DNA of 64,000 bases. It comes from Phycicoccus avicenniae (GTDB lineage: Bacteria > Actinomycetota > Actinomycetes > Actinomycetales > Dermatophilaceae). Where the stretch lies: positions 33,408 to 97,407 of the forward strand of contig NZ_JAGSNF010000023.1 in assembly GCF_018139485.1 (NCBI RefSeq), read 5' to 3'. Both the position numbers and the translations under genes were made by a program. Under the pieces are notes generated by a model, which did no database searches, had not been told where the DNA came from, and saw only the letters and a list, made by a program, of their open reading frames with translations. This document shows, piece after piece, positions 8,480 through 16,860 of this stretch (positions are counted from its first letter, which is position 1; every line of letters begins with the position of its first letter).

Positions 8480-9538
8480 ATGGCCCGACGACGTGCCCTG
8501 GCCGCCGCCGCGACCGTTTCCGCTGCGGCACTTGCCGTCCCGATCGCCCCCGCCCAGGCCGCCGCGCCCTCGTACGTCGCCCTCGGCGACAGCTACTCCT
8601 CGGGCACAGGCACCCGCGACTACCTCGACGACGGCACGGACTGCCTGCGCTCCCCCGCCGCCTACCCCTCGCTCGTCGCCGCCGCCCGGGGGTACGACCT
8701 GAACCTGCGCGCGTGCTCCGGGGCGGTCGTCGCCGACGTGCGCGCCGCCCAGCTGCCCGCCCTGTCCTCGTCGACGGCCTACGTCACGGTCTCCGTCGGC
8801 GGCAACGACGCGGGCTTCGCCGACGTCCTCACCGAGTGCGCGCAGCCCGGCTGGATGAGCGACTGCTACGGCGCGATCGACGACGCCCGCGCCTTCATCG
8901 ACACGACGCTCCCGGCCCGCCTCGACGCCCTGTACGCCGACATCCGCGCCCGCGCCCCGCAGGCACGGGTCACCGTCGTCGGCTACCCGCGGATCTTCAA
9001 CGGTGAGGACTGAAACGCCCTCACGTGGTTCTCCCCGACGGAGGAGAGCCGGCTCAACGCGACGGCCGACCGGCTCAACGCGCTCACCGCGCAGCGCGCC
9101 GCCGCACGGGGCTTCTCCTTCGCCGACCCGACCTCCCGCTTCGTCGGGCACGCCGTGTGCGACGACCCGGAGTGGATCAACGGCCTGTCGTACCCGATCG
9201 TCGAGTCCTACCACCCGAACTCGGCCGGCCACGCCTCCGGCTACACCCCCGCGGTGAGCCCGCTGCTCACCGGCGCCACCGTGACGGCGGGGCCGGCCCT
9301 GGAGCGCCGAGCGGTCAGGACGGCCCCCGCGCAGGCGGCGACGCAGCGGCAGTACGCCGCCCTCGACGCGGCGATCGAGCCGAAGCCCGTCGAGCCCGTC
9401 GACCTCCACGGCGCCGAGGCCCGCAGGGCCGCAGCCCGCGCCGGGGTCGACGTCGACGACCCGGCGAGCGTCGCCGCGGCCGACCGGCGGGCCGACGCCC
9501 GGCAGCTCGCGGCGCGGGGCGAGCGTCCCGTCGGCTGA
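8480..9538 (+). pseudogene. Secreted SGNH hydrolase interrupted by an in-frame TGA
   Basis: The frame encodes 352 residues if one TGA (9011-9013, codon 178) is read through. Before it come a Sec signal peptide and the SGNH blocks GDSYSSGTG (nucleophile Ser38) and VSVGGNDAGF; after it, in the same frame, come ADPTSRFVGH and the catalytic YHPNSAGH block. Related secreted lipases/esterases commonly have Cys in this NGxDC context, so TGC to TGA is the simplest change. The downstream half keeps normal codon bias, which suggests a recent nonsense mutation or a base-call error. The start has AGGAG at good spacing. Intact, it would be a secreted esterase with a charged C-terminal tail. Confidence 0.85.
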
Positions 9539-9543
9539 TCCCC

Positions 9544-9571
9544 GGCCCGGGGCGCGGTCCCGCCCCGGGCC
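9544..9571. terminator. Bidirectional terminator between convergent genes
   Basis: Perfect 11-bp GC arms (GGCCCGGGGCG / CGCCCCGGGCC) with a 6-base loop lie between the SGNH frame and the convergent SorC-type regulator. Confidence 0.7.
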
Positions 9572-9582
9572 TCGCCCCGGGC

Positions 9583-10545
9583 TCAGTCGGGGGCCCGGCG
9601 CAGCAGCTCGGTCGCGAGGGTGCGGTCGACGACGAGCGAGTCGACCCACCCGCCGACGAGGAACGCGCGGACGGCGCCCGCCTTCGCCTTGCCCGTCGCG
9701 AGCGCGATCGTCTGCGGGACGGCGCGCAGCTGCTCGGCCCCGACCGTGACGAGCCGCCCGCCGAGCTCGGTCCCCACCGGCTCGCCCGCGGCGTCGACGA
9801 ACACCCCGAGCGCCTCCCCGACGGCCCCGGCGGCCTTGACCTCGGCCCGGACGGCCGGCGGGACGGCGTCATGGATCGTCGAGTGACCCGGCACCCAGGC
9901 CCCGACCGACAGCACGGCGACAGACACCCGGGCCACCTCGGCGGCGGCCCGTGCGACGGCGGGCTGGCGACGCATCGCCGCGGCGCTCTCGGCGTCGTCG
10001 AGGATGAGCGGCGCGTAGTAGACGTGCGCCTCCTGGCCGGTGAGCGCGGCGGCGGCCCGGACGATGTCGACGGGGCTGTGCTCGCCGGGGATGACCATCG
10101 CGCCGCTCAGCTGGACGACGGACACCGGCGGCAGGCCGGGCAGCGCCGCGATCATCGCGCTCACCGTCCGGGCCCACGGCAGGCCGAGGACGTCGCCCGG
10201 CCGGACGACGTCGAGCAGGACGTCCGCCCCGGCCCGGCCGACGTGCGAGCGCAGCAGGGCCGGGTCGTCGGGACAGTCGACGACGACGCAGCGCCCGAGC
10301 CCGTACGCGGTGCGCAGCTCGGCCGACAGGGCACTGTCGACGCCGGTGCTGTCGACGATCTCGATGCGGACGATGCCGGAGGTACGGGCGGCCTCGAGGA
10401 GCCGGGCGACCTTGAAGCGGCTCACCCCCATCGCGGCGGCGATGTCGACCTTGCTCTCGCCGGCGAGGTAGTGGCGGCGGGCGGCCTCGGCGGCCAGCAC
10501 CGCGTCCGCCGCGGGCAGCGGCTCGGCGCGCGTCGCCTCGGTCAC
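9583..10545 (-). CDS. SorC-family sugar-binding transcriptional regulator
   Basis: A 320-residue regulator with an N-terminal helix-turn-helix (YLAGESKVDIAAAMGVSRFK, then VARLLEAARTSG) and a SorC/DeoR-type effector domain related to sugar-phosphate isomerases. Typical blocks are DVLGLPWARTVSAM, VSVVQLSGAM and the GAVGEALGVFVDAAG region. Proteins of this class sense phosphorylated sugars. It diverges from the xylulokinase gene with about 190 bases between them, so it probably controls that gene and itself. The GTG start is taken because the frame upstream runs antisense to the kinase. Confidence 0.9.
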   Translation of the reverse strand: MTEATRAEPLPAADAVLAAEAARRHYLAGESKVDIAAAMGVSRFKVARLLEAARTSGIVRIEIVDSTGVDSALSAELRTAYGLGRCVVVDCPDDPALLRSHVGRAGADVLLDVVRPGDVLGLPWARTVSAMIAALPGLPPVSVVQLSGAMVIPGEHSPVDIVRAAAALTGQEAHVYYAPLILDDAESAAAMRRQPAVARAAAEVARVSVAVLSVGAWVPGHSTIHDAVPPAVRAEVKAAGAVGEALGVFVDAAGEPVGTELGGRLVTVGAEQLRAVPQTIALATGKAKAGAVRAFLVGGWVDSLVVDRTLATELLRRAPD

Positions 10546-10557
10546 AGGACGCGTCCT
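10546..10557. promoter_or_regulatory. 12-bp palindrome at the regulator start
   Basis: AGGACGCGTCCT is a perfect palindrome touching the GTG start of the SorC-type gene. It could be an autoregulatory operator. A chance origin is possible in such GC-rich DNA. Confidence 0.35.
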
Positions 10558-10735
10558 CTCGGTCGGTGCGGGGGCGGGACGGCTCCGCTCCCGCGTGAGG
10601 GTCCTGGGCCGGACCCAGCGGCCGTGGCCGGCCGACGGGTCCCCCCAGTATCCACCGGCGCCCCGGCCCCGGGCAACGACCCGTCCGGCCTGACAGGATG
10701 GCGACAGCACCGTCGCACCGACCCGGAGGGGACCC

Positions 10736-12157
10736 ATGACCGACCGCACGCTCGTCGCCGGCGTCGACACCTCGACGCAGTCCTGCAAGGTGGTGGTGTG
10801 CGACGCGGAGACCGGTGAGGTCGTGCGCCTCGGCCGTGGGACGCACCCGGACGCCACCGAGGTCGACCCGGCCCACTGGTGGCGCGCCTTCGAGGAGGCG
10901 ACGTCCGGCGGGCTGCTCGACGGGGTGTCGGCACTGTCCGTCGGTGGCCAGCAGCACGGCATGGTCCTGCTCGACGAGGACGACGAGGTCGTCCGTCCCG
11001 CCCTGCTGTGGAACGACACCCGGTCCGCGGACGCCGCCCGCGAGATCGTCGACGAGCTCGGCGGGCCGCAGGCGTGGGCCGACGCCGTCGGCATCGTCCC
11101 GCTCGCGGCGATCACGGCGGCCAAGCTGCGCTGGGTCCGCGACCACGAGCCCGCCTCGCTCGAGCGGGCCGTCCGCTGCGTCCTGCCCCACGACTGGCTG
11201 ACCGGCAGGATCCTCGCCGCCGGCGGGGGCTTCACCGAGTGGACGACCGACGCGGGCGACGCGTCCGGCACCGGCTACTTCGACGCCGGCACCCGCGAGT
11301 ACCGGACCGACCTCCTCGAGCGCGCCGCCGGCACCTCGCTCGCCGTCCCCCGGGTCGCCGGCCCGACCGAGGTCGTCGGTCGCACGTCCGGCGGGCTGGC
11401 CCTGGCCCCGGGCACCGGCGACAACATGGGCGCCGCCCTCGGGCTCGGGCTGCGGCCGGGCGACGGCGTCGTCTCGCTCGGCACGAGCGGGACGGCGTAC
11501 GCCCGCCACGACCGCCCGAGCGCCGACGCCCGCGGCTTCGTCCAGTCCTTCGCCGACGCCGAGGCCGGCTTCCTGCCGCTCGTGTGCACGCTCAACGCCG
11601 CCCGCGTCCTCACCTCCGGTGCGTCGATGCTCGGGGTCGACCTCGCCGGCCTCGACGCCCTCGCGCTCGCCGGCCCACCCGGCGCGGGGGGCCTGACGCT
11701 CCTGCCGTTCCTCGACGGGGAGCGGACCCCGAACCTGCCGACGGCGACGGGCACCGTGCACGGGCTGACCCGCGAGAACGCGGCCCCGGAGCACCTGGCC
11801 CGTGCGGTCGTCGAGGGCATGCTCCTCGGGATGGCGGCCGCCGTGCAGGCCGTCCGCGACACCGGCGCCCCCGTCGAGCGCGTCCTGCTCATCGGCGGGG
11901 CGGCGCAGTCGCGGGCCGTGCGGACGATCGCCCCCGACATCCTCGGGGCGCCCGTCGCGGTCCCCGCGCCCGGGGAGTACGTCGCGGTGGGCGCCGCGCG
12001 CCAGGCCGCGTGGGCGCTGTCCGGAGAGGACGCGGCGCCCGCCTGGGACGTCCCGGTCGACGCCACGGCCGAGCCGACCGACGCGGCCTCCGGCGCCGAG
12101 GCCCGCGAGCGCTACGCCGACGTCCTGGCCCGGGTGCACCCGGGCCTCGCGTCCTGA
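10736..12157 (+). CDS. xylB: Xylulokinase
   Basis: A 473-residue FGGY-family carbohydrate kinase, the usual length for xylulokinase. Seen features are the N-terminal phosphate loop GVDTSTQSCK, the xylulokinase-type SVGGQQHGMVLLD, LLWNDTRS, CVLPHDWLTG, the catalytic-region WTTDAGDASGTGYFD, and the ATP-site blocks VSLGTSGT, LPFLDGERTPN and LLIGGAAQSR. It phosphorylates D-xylulose to xylulose 5-phosphate, which enters the pentose phosphate pathway. With the XylFGH-like transporter this makes a pentose-use module, though no xylose isomerase is in the window. GGAGGGG precedes the ATG. Confidence 0.93.
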   Translation: MTDRTLVAGVDTSTQSCKVVVCDAETGEVVRLGRGTHPDATEVDPAHWWRAFEEATSGGLLDGVSALSVGGQQHGMVLLDEDDEVVRPALLWNDTRSADAAREIVDELGGPQAWADAVGIVPLAAITAAKLRWVRDHEPASLERAVRCVLPHDWLTGRILAAGGGFTEWTTDAGDASGTGYFDAGTREYRTDLLERAAGTSLAVPRVAGPTEVVGRTSGGLALAPGTGDNMGAALGLGLRPGDGVVSLGTSGTAYARHDRPSADARGFVQSFADAEAGFLPLVCTLNAARVLTSGASMLGVDLAGLDALALAGPPGAGGLTLLPFLDGERTPNLPTATGTVHGLTRENAAPEHLARAVVEGMLLGMAAAVQAVRDTGAPVERVLLIGGAAQSRAVRTIAPDILGAPVAVPAPGEYVAVGAARQAAWALSGEDAAPAWDVPVDATAEPTDAASGAEARERYADVLARVHPGLAS

Positions 12158-12166
12158 TCCCGCTCG

Positions 12167-12190
12167 CTACCGCGCGGTAGGTTGACCCGG
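12167..12190 (+). promoter_or_regulatory. Palindromic operator overlapping a leaderless promoter
   Basis: CTACCGCGCGGTAG (12167-12180) is a perfect 14-bp palindrome. Its last bases form part of TAGGTT (12178-12183), which lies 6 bases before the GTG of the next gene, as a -10 box for a leaderless mRNA would. A repressor, probably of the TetR class judging by operator form, would block this promoter. Confidence 0.6.
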
Positions 12191-13464
12191 TGACTGCGGA
12201 GCGCGAGTTCGACATCGTCCTGTTCGGCGCGACGGGGTTCGTCGGCCGGCTCACGGCGCGCCACCTCGCCGAGCACGCCCCCTCGGGGACCCGGATCGCC
12301 CTCGCGGGGCGCTCCTCCGAGCGGCTCGAGGCGTTGCGCACCGACCTCGGCTGGGCCTCCGCCGACTGGCCGCTGCTCGTCGTCGACGCCGCCGACGAGG
12401 CCGCCGTCGCCGACCTCGCCGCCCGCTCGAGGGTCGTCGTGACGACGGTCGGTCCTTACGCCCGGCACGGGATGCCGCTCGTGCGCGCCTGCGCCGAGGC
12501 CGGGACGCACTACTGCGACCTCACCGGCGAGGTGCTCTTCGTCCACCGCAGCATCGCCGCGGCGCACGCCGAGGCGCAGCGCACCGGGGCGCGCATCGTC
12601 CACGCGTGCGGGTTCGACTCGGTCCCGTCCGACCTCGGGGTCTTGCTCTGCGCGCAGGCCGCCCGCGAGGACGGCGCGCGGCTCGGACGTACCTCGCTCG
12701 CCGTCCGCCGGATGAAGGGCGGCTTCAGCGGCGGGACGATCGACTCGGCCCGCACCCAGGCCATCGAGATGCGTTCGGACCCGGCGCTGCGCAAGGTCGC
12801 GGGCGACCCGTGGGCTCTCGCCGAGGGCGGGCGGCCCGCCCGCGCCTCGGGACCCTCCTCCGCCGGTGCGCGGCGCCCTGGCCCCGCGGGCGCCCTCGCC
12901 CGGCTCGCGAAGGCCTCACCGGTCCGCCGCGAGAAGGGCACCGACCACTTCACCGGCCCGTTCGTCATGGCCGCCTTCAACACCCGGGTGGTCGCCCGGT
13001 CGGCCTCGCTGCTCGGGTACGGGGACGGCTTCCGGTACGCGGAGTACAGCGACTACGGTCCCGGCGCCCGCGGTGCGGTGACGGCGAGCGCGGTGTCCGC
13101 CGGGCTGCTGGCGGCCCTCGCGGGGATGGCGTTCCGCCCGACCCGCTCCGTCCTCGACCGGATGCTCCCCGCCCCGGGTGAGGGACCGAGCGAAGAGGCG
13201 ATGGCCTCGGGACGGTTCCGGATGGAGGTCACCGCCGAGGCGAGCGACGGACGGCGCTACCGGTCCACCGTCGCGGCGCCGTACGACCCCGGCTACTCGG
13301 GCACCGCGGTGATGCTCGGCCAGAGCGCCCTCGCCCTCGTCGCGGGCGAGGGGCTGCCCGACGCCGCCGGCGTGCTCACCCCGGCGACAGCGCTCGGGGC
13401 ACCGCTCGTCGAGCGGCTGCGCGCCCACGACTTCACGCTCGAGGTCGAGCGGCTCGAGGGCTGA
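12190..13464 (+). CDS. Saccharopine dehydrogenase / trans-acting enoyl reductase family protein
   Basis: A 424-residue NAD(P)-dependent enzyme. The N-terminal Rossmann motif is VLFGATGFVGRL, followed by LAGRSSERLEAL, VVTTVGPYARHGMPLV and the conserved segment AGTHYCDLTGE and HACGFDSVPSDLG. These match actinobacterial proteins related to the mycobacterial trans-acting enoyl reductase and to saccharopine dehydrogenase. A role in lipid double-bond reduction is possible but not shown; true lysine metabolism is unlikely in this context. The middle (residues 215-240) is an Ala/Gly/Pro-rich linker. The gene has its own operator-promoter. Confidence 0.85.
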   Translation: MTAEREFDIVLFGATGFVGRLTARHLAEHAPSGTRIALAGRSSERLEALRTDLGWASADWPLLVVDAADEAAVADLAARSRVVVTTVGPYARHGMPLVRACAEAGTHYCDLTGEVLFVHRSIAAAHAEAQRTGARIVHACGFDSVPSDLGVLLCAQAAREDGARLGRTSLAVRRMKGGFSGGTIDSARTQAIEMRSDPALRKVAGDPWALAEGGRPARASGPSSAGARRPGPAGALARLAKASPVRREKGTDHFTGPFVMAAFNTRVVARSASLLGYGDGFRYAEYSDYGPGARGAVTASAVSAGLLAALAGMAFRPTRSVLDRMLPAPGEGPSEEAMASGRFRMEVTAEASDGRRYRSTVAAPYDPGYSGTAVMLGQSALALVAGEGLPDAAGVLTPATALGAPLVERLRAHDFTLEVERLEG

Positions 13465-13492
13465 CGCCGGCGCGCGTCACACCCCCCCGGGC

Positions 13493-13517
13493 CCGGTCGG
13501 GGCTTCCCGACCCGGGG
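13493..13517 (+). terminator. Hairpin after the dehydrogenase gene
   Basis: GGTCGGG and CCCGACC form a 7-bp stem with a 4-base loop, extended by a further C/G-rich pair of arms with one bulge. Confidence 0.5.
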
Positions 13518-13523
13518 CATTGG

Positions 13524-13540
13524 TACTACGCTTGGTAGTA
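13524..13540. promoter_or_regulatory. Inverted repeat upstream of the flavin-oxidase-like gene
   Basis: TACTAC and GTAGTA form 6-bp arms around 5 bases, followed directly by another GTAG. It is strikingly AT-rich for this DNA and lies about 30 bases before the ATG. It may be a repressor site of GntR type. Confidence 0.5.
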
Positions 13541-13567
13541 GTAGATCCCCGGACCCGGGAGCACGTC

Positions 13568-13981
13568 ATGACCACGACACCCGTCACCGACCTGTCGAGC
13601 ACCGACGCCCGCGAGATGCTCGAGCGCCACGAGCTCGGCCGGCTCGCCTTCCACCTCGGCGACGAGGTGCACATCACCCCGGTGAACTACGCGGTCGACC
13701 GGTACGGTCGGGTCGTGCTGCGGACCGCGGAGGGCAGCAAGCTGCTCGGGATGACGATGGACGCCGACGTCGCCTTCGAGATCGACGAGGTCGACGGCTT
13801 CCGCGCCCGCAGCGTCGTCATCCGTGGCCGGGCGCACGTCCTGCGGGGCGCCGAGGCCGAGGAGGCCGACCTTCTGCCCCGTCGCCCGTGGCTCGAGGGG
13901 ATGCGCGAGGTCGTCGTCGCCATCACCGTGGACGAGATGACCGGGCGCTCGTTCACCCTGCGGCCCCCGACGTCGGTCTGA
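13568..13981 (+). CDS. Pyridoxamine 5'-phosphate oxidase-like flavoprotein
   Basis: A 137-residue split-barrel protein of the PNPOx-like group, which binds FMN or F420. Typical segments are ELGRLAFHLGDEVHITPVNY, VVLRTAEGSKL, VAFEIDEVD and SVVIRGRAHVL. These small actinobacterial proteins are often stress-induced; the substrate is unknown. The ATG is preceded by GGGAG; an upstream TTG start would run through the palindrome and is not used. An AT-rich inverted repeat in front suggests dedicated control. Confidence 0.85.
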   Translation: MTTTPVTDLSSTDAREMLERHELGRLAFHLGDEVHITPVNYAVDRYGRVVLRTAEGSKLLGMTMDADVAFEIDEVDGFRARSVVIRGRAHVLRGAEAEEADLLPRRPWLEGMREVVVAITVDEMTGRSFTLRPPTSV

Positions 13982-13993
13982 CCCGACGCCCCG

Positions 13994-14953
13994 TCAACGG
14001 ACGGCGGTGAGCGGGTCCCGCCCGTCGAGCACCGCGACGACGTTGTCGGCGGCGAGGTCGGCCATCGCCGTCCGGGTCTCGAGCGTCGCCGAGCCGACGT
14101 GCGGCAGGAGGACGACGTCGTCGCGCTCCAGCAGGCCCGGGTGGACGGCGGGCTCGTCCTCGAAGACGTCGAGCCCCGCCCCGGCGAGCCGTCCCGCCTC
14201 GAGCGCCGCGACGAGGGCGGTCTCGTCGACGACCGGACCGCGAGCGGTGTTGACGAGGTAGGCGGTCGGACGCATCCGGGCGAGGGCGTCGGCGTCCAGG
14301 AGGTGGCGCGTCGCCGCGGTGAGCGGGGTGTGGACCGACAGGACGTCGGACCGGGCGAGCAGGTCCTCGAAGCCGACGACCTCCGCGGCGAGCTCCGCGA
14401 CGGCGTCCGGGTCCGGCTCGGACCGCCCGTGGAGCAGGACGTCCATCCCGAACGCCCGGGCCCGGCGGGCGGTCGCGAGCCCGATGGCCCCCGGCCCGAG
14501 GACCCCGAAGGTCCGGCCCTGCACGGAGCTGCCGAGCAGCTGGAACATCCCCCAGCCCCACGGCTGCCCGGACCGGACCACCCGCTCGGCCTCGGCGAGC
14601 CGTCGGGTCACCATGAGGGTGAGCGAGATGGCGATGTCGGCGGTCGCGTCGGTGAGCACCCCGGGGGTGTTCGTCAGGGTGACCCCCCGCTGGCGGCAGG
14701 CGTCGAGGTCGACGTTGTCGTAGCCGACGGCGACGTTCGCGACGACCCGCAGCCCCGGTCCGGCCGCGTCGAGCAGGGCGGCGTCGACCCGCTGGCCGAG
14801 CGTCGCGACGACCGCGTCCGCGCCCTCGACGAGCCCGGGCAGCTCGGCGTCGGGCGGGGCGGAGTCCTCGTCCCGGTAGCGGACCTCGTGATGCCGTCCG
14901 AGCCGCTCGACGGCGGTCCCGGGCAGCCGGCTGAGCACGGCGACGGTTCCCAT
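13994..14953 (-). CDS. D-2-hydroxyacid dehydrogenase (glyoxylate/hydroxypyruvate reductase-like)
   Basis: A 319-residue NAD(P)-dependent dehydrogenase. The cofactor loop is GVLGPGAIGLATARR, and the catalytic Arg, Glu and His are seen in VNTARGPVVDE, DVFEDEPAVH and LLPHVGSAT. VAVGYDNVDL and NTPGVLTDATADIA are the family's substrate-domain signatures and are closest to glyoxylate or gluconate reductases. It reduces a 2-keto acid to the D-hydroxy acid in the cytosol. A GATACT hexamer lies 6 bases before the ATG, supporting this start and a leaderless mRNA. Confidence 0.9.
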   Translation of the reverse strand: MGTVAVLSRLPGTAVERLGRHHEVRYRDEDSAPPDAELPGLVEGADAVVATLGQRVDAALLDAAGPGLRVVANVAVGYDNVDLDACRQRGVTLTNTPGVLTDATADIAISLTLMVTRRLAEAERVVRSGQPWGWGMFQLLGSSVQGRTFGVLGPGAIGLATARRARAFGMDVLLHGRSEPDPDAVAELAAEVVGFEDLLARSDVLSVHTPLTAATRHLLDADALARMRPTAYLVNTARGPVVDETALVAALEAGRLAGAGLDVFEDEPAVHPGLLERDDVVLLPHVGSATLETRTAMADLAADNVVAVLDGRDPLTAVR

Positions 14954-15009
14954 CGCCCCAGTATCGCCACCGCCCACGACCGGCCGGACGGCACCGTAGG
15001 CTCGCCCGC

Positions 15010-16047
15010 ATGACGGACGCCGACCGACGCCGCCCCCGGCTGCCGCGTCGGCGCCGGAGCGAGGACCCGCTCGCCGCGACCGAGCGCTGGTTCCTCGCGA
15101 ACGGGCTGTCCTACTTCGTCCCGGGTGAGCGGGAGAAGGCCGCTGCGGCGCTGCGCCCGCGCCGCGCGCTGCCGCTCGTCGGGCTCGCCGTCGTCGTCAT
15201 CGCCGCCCTCGGCGGGCTGCTCGGCCGGGTGTCGCAGCAGGTGAGCACCGCCCCCGCGGCGTGGCTCTCGCTCGCCGTCGTCGCGGGCGTGCTCTACGTC
15301 GCGACGGCGCTGCGGGCCCGGCCGATCCTCACCTTCGCGGCGACCCGCACCGTGACGAGCGTCCGGCTCCTGGCCTCGACGCTGACCCGGGCCCTGCCGC
15401 TGCTCCTCGTGTTCGTCGCGTTCCTCTTCATCAACGCCGAGGCGTGGGAGATGACGGCGAGCCTGTCCTTCGCCACGCACTGGGTCGTCGCGCTGCTGCT
15501 CGTCGGCTCCGGGGTCGTCTTCCTCCTCGTCCGGCTGCCCGAGGAGGTCGACGCCCTCGATGACGCCGTCGACGACGAGTTCCTGCGCCGCACGTGCGCC
15601 GGGACACCCATGGAGGAGGAGTGCGCGCGGCTCCTCGCGGACGAGGACGCCGACCCCGCGTCGTACGCGATGGTCACCGGGTTCGAGCGCTGGAACCTCA
15701 TCCTCGCGCTGCTCGTCATCCAGCTCGTCCAGGTCGTCGTCCTCGTGTTCGGCGTCTTCCTCTTCCTCCTGCTCTTCGGGTCGATCATCATGCAGGAGCA
15801 GACCCAGCTGAACTGGACCGGCCTCGAGGCCGTTCAGGGCATCCCGAACGTCCCGAGCGTGTCGGTGCAGCTCGTCAAGGTCTCGTTCTTCCTGTCGGCC
15901 TTCTCCGGCCTGTACTTCACCGTCAGCGCCGTCACCGACGACACCTACCGGCACCAGTTCTTCTCGCTCGTCACCCGAGAGCTGGAGCGCGCGGTCGGCG
16001 TCCGCGCGGTCTACCTCGCGCTGCGGGCCGAGCGTTCCCGGGACTGA
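15010..16047 (+). CDS. Integral membrane protein of unknown function
   Basis: A 345-residue protein not recognised by family. The first 50 residues are Arg-rich and cytosolic. Five or more hydrophobic segments follow, near residues 54-72, 82-97, 130-144, 158-176 and 231-258, with a last one about 296-315. Between the fourth and fifth lies an acidic loop (LPEEVDALDDAVDDEFLRRT). The C-terminus is charged and cytosolic. TAGGCT lies 7 bases before the ATG, so the message is likely leaderless. It diverges from the hydroxyacid dehydrogenase with 56 bases between the two starts. Confidence 0.7.
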   Translation: MTDADRRRPRLPRRRRSEDPLAATERWFLANGLSYFVPGEREKAAAALRPRRALPLVGLAVVVIAALGGLLGRVSQQVSTAPAAWLSLAVVAGVLYVATALRARPILTFAATRTVTSVRLLASTLTRALPLLLVFVAFLFINAEAWEMTASLSFATHWVVALLLVGSGVVFLLVRLPEEVDALDDAVDDEFLRRTCAGTPMEEECARLLADEDADPASYAMVTGFERWNLILALLVIQLVQVVVLVFGVFLFLLLFGSIIMQEQTQLNWTGLEAVQGIPNVPSVSVQLVKVSFFLSAFSGLYFTVSAVTDDTYRHQFFSLVTRELERAVGVRAVYLALRAERSRD

Positions 16048-16092
16048 CCCGCGACGGCCCCGGGCCGCCACCGCGGACGGAGGCGTCGGGCG

Positions 16093-16860
16093 TCAGGCGT
16101 GACCGCCGGTCATCCGGCGCAGCAGCGGCAGCGGCGCCGCCCGCATCGCCGCCCCGACCGGCACCCAGGGCCACGCCGGGACGCGCGCGGACGGCTTCTC
16201 CGCCTCCATGGCCTCGACCATCGCCCGCACGCCGGGGACGGTGTCGACCATGAACGGGGTGCCGCGCACGTGCTCGTTCATCTCCGAGCGGATGTAGCCG
16301 GGGTGGATCGTCGAGACCCGGATGTCGAGGTCGGGGCGTCCGACGAGCTCGTGCCGCAGCCCTTCGCCGAGCGTCGCGACGAACGCCTTCGTCGCGGCGT
16401 ACGTCGTCACGGCGCCCGGCAGCCCGCGCAGCGCCGCGACGGACGAGACGAGGACGAGGTGGCCGTGGTGCTGGGCGCGGAAGACCTCCATCGCCGCCTC
16501 GGTCTGGGCCAGGGCGCCGAGGACGTTGACCTCGGCGGTCTCGCGGTTGGCCTCGGGGCGCCCGGTCCCGAGCGGCGCACCCTTGCCGAGCCCGGCGTTG
16601 ACGACGACCCGCTCGAGGGTGCCGAAGTCGGTGCGGAACGCCTGGACCGTCTCCCGGACGGCACCCGCGTCCGTGACGTCGAGCGCGCGCACCTCGACCC
16701 GGCGGCCGGTGCGCTCGACGATCTCCTCGCGCAGGGCCTCGAGCCGGTCGGTGCGCCGGGCGGCGAGGCCGAGGTCCCAGCCGCGGGCCGCGAGCTGGCG
16801 GGCCGTCTCGGCGCCGAGGCCGGAGCTGGCGCCGGTGATGATCGTCGTGCGGTGGGTCAC
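16093..16860 (-). CDS. Short-chain dehydrogenase/reductase
   Basis: A 255-residue classical SDR. The cofactor motif is ITGASSGLGAETARQ, the structural NAG is in VVVNAGLGKG, the catalytic Ser is in LVLVSSVAAL and the YxxxK is in YAATKAF. The basic residue in LAARRTDR favours NADP. It overlaps the upstream SDR gene by GTGA and so is translated with it. The pair may act in sequence on the same substrate class, perhaps lipids or steroids, but no substrate is shown. Confidence 0.9.
   Translation of the reverse strand: MTHRTTIITGASSGLGAETARQLAARGWDLGLAARRTDRLEALREEIVERTGRRVEVRALDVTDAGAVRETVQAFRTDFGTLERVVVNAGLGKGAPLGTGRPEANRETAEVNVLGALAQTEAAMEVFRAQHHGHLVLVSSVAALRGLPGAVTTYAATKAFVATLGEGLRHELVGRPDLDIRVSTIHPGYIRSEMNEHVRGTPFMVDTVPGVRAMVEAMEAEKPSARVPAWPWVPVGAAMRAAPLPLLRRMTGGHA

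Noticed and set aside
9011..9060. Selenocysteine at the TGA of the SGNH hydrolase
   Set aside because: The hairpin that could form downstream is weak and no selenocysteine machinery is visible; SGNH enzymes are not known selenoproteins.
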